DNA of 64,000 bases from Saccharopolyspora gloriosae (GTDB taxonomy: Bacteria > Actinomycetota > Actinomycetes > Mycobacteriales > Pseudonocardiaceae), in NCBI RefSeq assembly GCF_014203325.1, contig NZ_JACHIV010000001.1:496001-560000 (forward strand), in the 5' to 3' direction. A program made the position numbers and the translations under genes. Shown piece after piece: positions 60,215 through 64,000 of this stretch (position 1 is the first letter of the stretch; each line of letters starts with the position of its first letter). The notes under the pieces are model-generated. The model was given only the letters and a program-made list of their open reading frames with translations, had not been told where the DNA came from and did not search any database.

Positions 60215-62005
60215 TCAGCGCAGCGCCACGTCCAACACCAGCTCACGGCCCTGCCGCACCACGGTCACCGGGACCGTTCTGCCCACGGGATAGCGGTCCA
60301 CGGCCACCACGAGCTCGTCCGCGGTGCTGACCTTCCGGTCGCCCACCCGGATGATCACGTCGCCCTCGGCGATGCCCGCCGCCGCCGCGGAGCCGTTGTC
60401 CCGCACGTTGAGCACCTGGGCGCCGTCGGTCGTGCCGTCGTTGACGGACTTGGCGTTGACCCCGAGGTCGGCGTGCACGGCCCTGCCACCGCGGATCAGC
60501 TCCTGGGAGATGCGCCGCACGTCGTCGATGGGGATGGCGAACCCGAGGCCGATCGAGCCGCCCTCACCGCCGGAGCCGATGGTGCGGATGCCGCTGTTGA
60601 TGCCGACCACCGCACCGTTGCCGTCGACCAGCGCACCACCCGAGTTGCCGGGGTTGATCGCCGCGTCGGTCTGGATCGCGTCCACCACCGCGTTGGTGTC
60701 GGTGCCTTCCCCGGCCAGCCGCACCGGCCGGTTCACCGAGCTGACGATGCCGGTGGTCACGGTGCTCGCCAGCCCCAGCGGGGAGCCCACGGCGATCACC
60801 TGGTCGCCCACGGCCAGATCGGCGGAGCGCCCCAGCTGCGCGACGGTCGGGTTGGCCACCTCGACCTTGATCACCGCGAGGTCGGTCTTCACGTCCCGCC
60901 CCACGATCCGGGCGGGCACCCGGCTGCCGTCGCTGAAGACCGTGGAGACCCTGGCGCCCGGGGTGTCCGCGGCCATCGACACGACGTGGTTGTTGGTGAC
61001 GATGTAGCCGTTGCCGTCGATCACCACGCCGGAGCCGCTGCCGCCCTGCGCGCCGACGTGCACTTCCACCGAGACCACGGCGGGCACGATGCGGTGGGCG
61101 ACGCCCGCGACGCCGCCGCTGGGGCGTTCCATGCCGGGTTCGACCTCGGCCAGCGTCACGTCCGGGTTGGTCAGCGGGTTGCCCTCCTCGGCGGTGATGC
61201 GGCCGACGAAGCCGCCGACACCGGCCAGCAGCACCGCGACTCCGGCGAGCGCGGCGAGCGAGCGGGGGCGCACCCGGCGCCCGAACAGGACCTCGCGGGC
61301 GCTCAGCAGCGGGCCGGGGCCGGGTTCGGCGTCGGGTTCGGCGGCCTCCTCGGGCAGCGCGGGCGGCCCGATCACGGAGCTCGCCGAGGGGTTGCGCCAC
61401 GGGTCCCGGTCGCCGCGGTCGTTCCAGAACGTCGCGGGCTGCTCGGTGGTGGTCGCGGGCGGGGTCTCGCCGGGCTCGCGCTGCAGCGAATCGGGCGTGC
61501 CCTGGGGGCGGCCGAAGGCCTTGGTCAGCGCGTCCGGCGGTGGTGGTGCCTGCTCGACGCCCGAGCCCGGCCGTCGGGAGGCGTCGGGGTGGAAGCTGCC
61601 GGACACGCCGCTGGGCCTGCCGAACGTCCGGGCCTGCGCGGGGTCGACGTCGGGGCGCTGCGTCGGGCGTGCCCCGAGGCGCTGCGGGTCGTCCTGCTGA
61701 GCGGCGGCGGGCTGGTGCCCCGGTCCGGCGGGGCCCGCCGGGTTCGGCGGCGAGGTCTCGTGCGGTTCGGAAGGCCCGTTGCCGGTCCGCGCCACAGGCC
61801 GCTCGCCGCCGGTGCCGGGGCGCTGGAAGTCTTCGGCGGGGACCCCGCGCGCGGGCGCTGCGGAGCCCTGCTGCCACGGGTGCAGCGCCTGCTCGCGCGG
61901 CGCGCCGCCGGTGGGGAAGGTGCCGTCCTGGTCGCCGTGCGGACGGGTCCGATCAGGCCGCACCGGGTCGGATCCCTGCGCGGGTTTCCTCGGTTGCTCG
62001 CTCAT
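60215..62005 (-). CDS. htrA: HtrA/DegP-family serine protease
   Basis: A 596-residue membrane-anchored protease: a long disordered Pro/Gly/Gln-rich cytoplasmic N-terminus (about 1-270), one TM helix (about 275-297), then the trypsin-like domain with the catalytic triad His in NGYIVTNNHVV, Asp in VKTDLAVIKV and Ser in INPGNSGGALVDG, and one C-terminal PDZ domain (about 500-590). GGGGAG lies before the ATG at 62005. It belongs to the sigE, anti-sigma, htrA, tatB set that handles envelope stress. Confidence 0.93.
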   Translation of the reverse strand: MSEQPRKPAQGSDPVRPDRTRPHGDQDGTFPTGGAPREQALHPWQQGSAAPARGVPAEDFQRPGTGGERPVARTGNGPSEPHETSPPNPAGPAGPGHQPAAAQQDDPQRLGARPTQRPDVDPAQARTFGRPSGVSGSFHPDASRRPGSGVEQAPPPPDALTKAFGRPQGTPDSLQREPGETPPATTTEQPATFWNDRGDRDPWRNPSASSVIGPPALPEEAAEPDAEPGPGPLLSAREVLFGRRVRPRSLAALAGVAVLLAGVGGFVGRITAEEGNPLTNPDVTLAEVEPGMERPSGGVAGVAHRIVPAVVSVEVHVGAQGGSGSGVVIDGNGYIVTNNHVVSMAADTPGARVSTVFSDGSRVPARIVGRDVKTDLAVIKVEVANPTVAQLGRSADLAVGDQVIAVGSPLGLASTVTTGIVSSVNRPVRLAGEGTDTNAVVDAIQTDAAINPGNSGGALVDGNGAVVGINSGIRTIGSGGEGGSIGLGFAIPIDDVRRISQELIRGGRAVHADLGVNAKSVNDGTTDGAQVLNVRDNGSAAAAGIAEGDVIIRVGDRKVSTADELVVAVDRYPVGRTVPVTVVRQGRELVLDVALR

Positions 62006-62178
62006 CGCTCCCCGGACCTGCGAAGTCGTCGACACATCGGCATGCGAGTGGATCACATGAAGGTGGCGTCCCGCGCACCGGTACCGGTGGTGGGCGTCCA
62101 CCGCACATCCTGCCCAGCATCAGGTGAAGTCCGCGTAGGTGCCCGCTCGCACACCGGATTCGCCCGGGGCGAGGTGGT

Positions 62179-62904
62179 TCAGGGCTGGACGGAGGCCGAG
62201 ATCAGCGGCGAGCCCGACGGCGTCGCCGGAGCGTCCGAGCTGGGGAAGGCCGCCGATTCGGACGGCGGAGGCGGGGCCGGGGCGTCGCGCGGCGGCTCGC
62301 TCAGCCGGGCGGAGGCCGGGATCATCGCCGAGTCGTAGGCCTCGCCGGGGTGCGGCATCGGGCCCGCGTCGGTCGGGGGGAGCTGCTCGTCGGGAACGCT
62401 CACCAGGGCCAGCGCACCGAGCACCAGCCCGGAGAACACCACGCCCGCACCCGTTCGCCTACCGCGCCCGGCGCGCTGGTCCGGCGACGTCGCGCCGAGC
62501 GGGGTGCTCGTGCCCATCGGCTGCTGGCCGCCGCCGAGCGGAGTGGTGGAGCCGAGGGCGGCTCCGGAACCGAACCGGCCGGGTCGTGCTCCCGGGTTGA
62601 CCGCGACGAGCTGCCCGTCCTCGGTCAGCGCCAGCCCGTCGGGCTGGGCGGGCAGCTCAGCGCTCGACGGTATCGCCTGGAGGGCCTGGAGCAGGCCCGC
62701 CGAGACGGAAGGGGCGGGTGCGGAGCGCACCGCCGTGCGCGCCTGCCGTTGCGCCGCGGCGTCCGCCGCGCAGGCCGGACACCGGGCGAGGTGGGCGGCG
62801 GCGCGGTCGTGGGCGTTGGCGGTGAGCTCTCCGTCCACGAATGCCACGAGCGCGTCCAGCGCGAGGTGCTGTTCGGACAGCCCCCACCCTCGCCGAGCCG
62901 TCAT
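62179..62904 (-). CDS. rseA: Zinc-finger anti-sigma factor (RseA-like)
   Basis: A 241-residue protein whose N-terminus has the ZAS motif ([20 protein letters not shown], then HLARCPAC with H-x3-C-x2-C) that holds SigE. A hydrophobic segment near 165-185 ([17 protein letters not shown]) could be a membrane anchor. The C-terminal region is Pro/Ser/Ala-rich. The start overlaps the sigE stop (ATGA), ensuring balanced synthesis. Confidence 0.9.
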   Translation of the reverse strand: MTARRGWGLSEQHLALDALVAFVDGELTANAHDRAAAHLARCPACAADAAAQRQARTAVRSAPAPSVSAGLLQALQAIPSSAELPAQPDGLALTEDGQLVAVNPGARPGRFGSGAALGSTTPLGGGQQPMGTSTPLGATSPDQRAGRGRRTGAGVVFSGLVLGALALVSVPDEQLPPTDAGPMPHPGEAYDSAMIPASARLSEPPRDAPAPPPPSESAAFPSSDAPATPSGSPLISASVQP

Positions 62905-63503
62905 GCCGACTCCTCCCGAGCCTGTTCCCGCCGAGCTTCCAACGTGGCCTTCAACATCTGCCTGCCGCGGTGGATCCTGCTGCGCACAGTACCGAGCTTC
63001 ACCCCGAGGGTGGTTCCGATCTCCTCGTAGGAGAGTCCTTCGACGTCGCAGAGCACGACGGCCGCGCGGAACTCCGGCGGCACCTCGTCCAGCGCGGCCT
63101 GCAGGTCCGGGTCGAGGTGCGTCTCGTAGAACACCTGCTCCGGGCTGGGGCCGGTGCTCGGCAGCCGGTCGGTGTCCTCGGGCAGGCCTTCCATCCGCAA
63201 CCGCGAACGGCGGCGGGCCATGTCGAGGAAGAGGTTCGTGGTGATCCGGTGCAGCCAGCCCTCGAACGTCCCCGGCTTGTAGGACGCCAGCGAGCGGAAG
63301 ACGCGGATGAACGTCTCCTGCGTGAGGTCCTCGGCGTCGTGCTGGTTGCCGCTGAGCCGGTACGCGAGCCGGTAGACCCGGTCGGCGTGCTCGCGGACGA
63401 CCTCGTCCCAGGACGGTGGCGTCCACTCCGCATCCGAGACGGGTGCGGCGGCGACGGTGTTCTGGTCCGCTCGAACGGCCGGACTCATCGACTGTGTTGG
63501 CAT
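62901..63503 (-). CDS. sigE: ECF sigma factor SigE
   Basis: A 200-residue sigma factor from the ATG at 63503. Region 2: [20 protein letters not shown] and [20 protein letters not shown]. Region 4: [40 protein letters not shown] and HRGRQMLKA. Alternative starts include a GTG at 63518 and an ATG at 63488; mycobacterial SigE is also made from several starts. It is divergent from an O-methyltransferase gene as in M. tuberculosis (Rv1220c/Rv1221). Confidence 0.93.
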   Translation of the reverse strand: MPTQSMSPAVRADQNTVAAAPVSDAEWTPPSWDEVVREHADRVYRLAYRLSGNQHDAEDLTQETFIRVFRSLASYKPGTFEGWLHRITTNLFLDMARRRSRLRMEGLPEDTDRLPSTGPSPEQVFYETHLDPDLQAALDEVPPEFRAAVVLCDVEGLSYEEIGTTLGVKLGTVRSRIHRGRQMLKATLEARREQAREESA

Positions 63504-63542
63504 CGGACGTGGAGCCACCTCCTGCGGCTGGTGCACAAGGGG

Positions 63543-63569
63543 AACGAACTCGCCCGCCGCTTTGTTCCC
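63543..63569 (-). promoter_or_regulatory. Candidate SigE-dependent (autoregulated) promoter of sigE
   Basis: On the minus strand GGGAAC (63564-63569) is followed after 17 nt by CGTT (63543-63546), matching the ECF/SigE GGAAC...GTT pattern. It would start transcription about 30 nt before the sigE ATG. Confidence 0.4.
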
Positions 63570-63695
63570 GGTGAAGGTCCGGAGCGGGTGGTGCGCAGCG
63601 CGTTCCGCGGTGTCGCCGCTATCGCTGAGGGCGTGGTCCGCCCTCGATTCGCCCTCCACTCTCGCGCGCGCTCGTGAGGGACGGATGAAAGAGCG

Positions 63696-63712
63696 CTGAG
63701 AGCAGCCTGAGA
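63696..63712. promoter_or_regulatory. CTGAGA direct repeat upstream of sigE
   Basis: CTGAGA at 63696-63701 and 63707-63712, 11 bp apart. The same arrangement occurs at 31403-31419 beside the two-component system. Confidence 0.45.
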
Positions 63713-63823
63713 ACCTGACTTTCACCTGATCGGCGCAAGACCGGCGGGTTCACGGAAACAGGCGTCTAACGATGTGCCGAAACAGGACAACCGAACCGGC
63801 CCGCGAAGATAATCTTGCGACTC

Positions 63824-64000
63824 GTGATACCCGAGACGTCGATCGGCACCGGTCCGCTGGACCGGCCGGGCAGCATGCTCGGCGACGCCCGCGGATCCAT
63901 CGGGCCCGTGACCGACCCAGCGCACGACACCATCGATGCGTCCGTCGGCGCCGCGCTGCGGTTCCTGGCGACCGTGCTGCGCGCCAAATCCGTCGTCGAG
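63824..64000 (+). CDS. O-methyltransferase, N-terminal part (runs off window)
   Basis: An open frame of 59 codons to the window end from a GTG at 63824, which lies 8 nt after TAATCT. The translation (MIPETSIGTGPLDRPGSMLG, then DPAHDTIDASVGAALRFLAT, VLRAKSVVE) matches the start of caffeoyl-CoA-type O-methyltransferases just before their SAM-binding motif. In M. tuberculosis Rv1220c, an O-methyltransferase, is also divergent from sigE. The identification rests partly on synteny. Confidence 0.65.
   Translation, partial: MIPETSIGTGPLDRPGSMLGDARGSIGPVTDPAHDTIDASVGAALRFLATVLRAKSVVE

Larger units (their letters stand above)
63504..63823. promoter_or_regulatory. Divergent regulatory region sigE / O-methyltransferase
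   Basis: A 320-bp gene-free region. It holds a candidate ECF promoter for sigE (63543-63569), an 11-bp-phased CTGAGA pair (63696-63712) and the TAATCT -10 box of the methyltransferase gene (63810-63815). A frame open through part of it on the sigE strand is rejected as an N-terminal extension because family similarity begins near 63460. Confidence 0.5.

Noticed and set aside
63504-63725. Long N-terminal extension of SigE
   Set aside because: Composition is unlike coding sequence, it contains the candidate ECF promoter and the CTGAGA sites, and family similarity begins near 63460.

Overview
The window is high-GC actinobacterial DNA. Mycothiol synthesis (mshB), a SigE/anti-sigma/HtrA/TatB block, twin LOG-family genes and an integrated rolling-circle-type element all point to a mycothiol-producing actinomycete. 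My best guess is the Pseudonocardiaceae (Saccharopolyspora-like); that placement is inference from gene content, and no 16S or other marker is present. Many genes lack a Shine-Dalgarno and instead have a TANNNT -10 box 6-8 nt before an ATG/GTG, suggesting leaderless mRNAs.

Layout. 1-9.7 kb is chromosomal core: end of an FGGY sugar kinase, a palindromic tandem repeat, a lipoprotein esterase, rmuC, the sbcDC nuclease operon, a small acidic lipoprotein and the GTPase gene ychF. 9.69-20.83 kb is an 11.1-kb actinomycete integrative and conjugative element (AICE). It is inserted in the 3' end of ychF and flanked by a 17-bp direct repeat (attL/attR); its core sequence rebuilds the last ychF codons and swaps the stop from TGA to TAG. 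Read from attL it carries int, xis, a RepSA-type initiator, a DUF2637-like membrane protein, a small membrane protein, a GGDEF protein, an FtsK/TraB-type translocase, several small unknown genes, a Pra-like candidate, a divergent GntR (KorSA-like) repressor with three operators, a translationally coupled HAD phosphatase, and small DNA-binding proteins. Near attR lies a 140-bp nested inverted repeat that may be an origin or transfer locus.

20.8-36.6 kb is mixed chromosome: VOC and DUF6157 proteins, a MITE-like insertion inside a dispersed palindromic repeat, a 30-residue CxxC microprotein, a D-amino-acid oxidase-like enzyme, a pterin dehydratase, a TPP riboswitch driving a thiamine ABC transporter (thiB-thiP-ATPase), an ABC exporter with a LolA-like secreted protein beside a two-component system, an SRPBCC-Nudix fusion, and trpS preceded by a leader peptide with tandem Trp codons.

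37-64 kb keeps an order I recall from Mycobacterium tuberculosis Rv1165-Rv1224: typA, an LpqW-like lipoprotein, mshB, a small membrane protein, ferredoxin, dapC, dapD, dapE, LOG gene(s), folP2, a DivIVA-like protein, a DUF3117 protein, then O-methyltransferase/sigE/anti-sigma/htrA/tatB. dapC, dapD and dapE supply the succinylase branch of diaminopimelate/lysine synthesis. At the right edge sigE, its anti-sigma factor, HtrA and TatB form an envelope-stress and export module; the sigE upstream region shares 11-bp-phased CTGAGA repeats with the promoter region of the two-component system at 31.4 kb.
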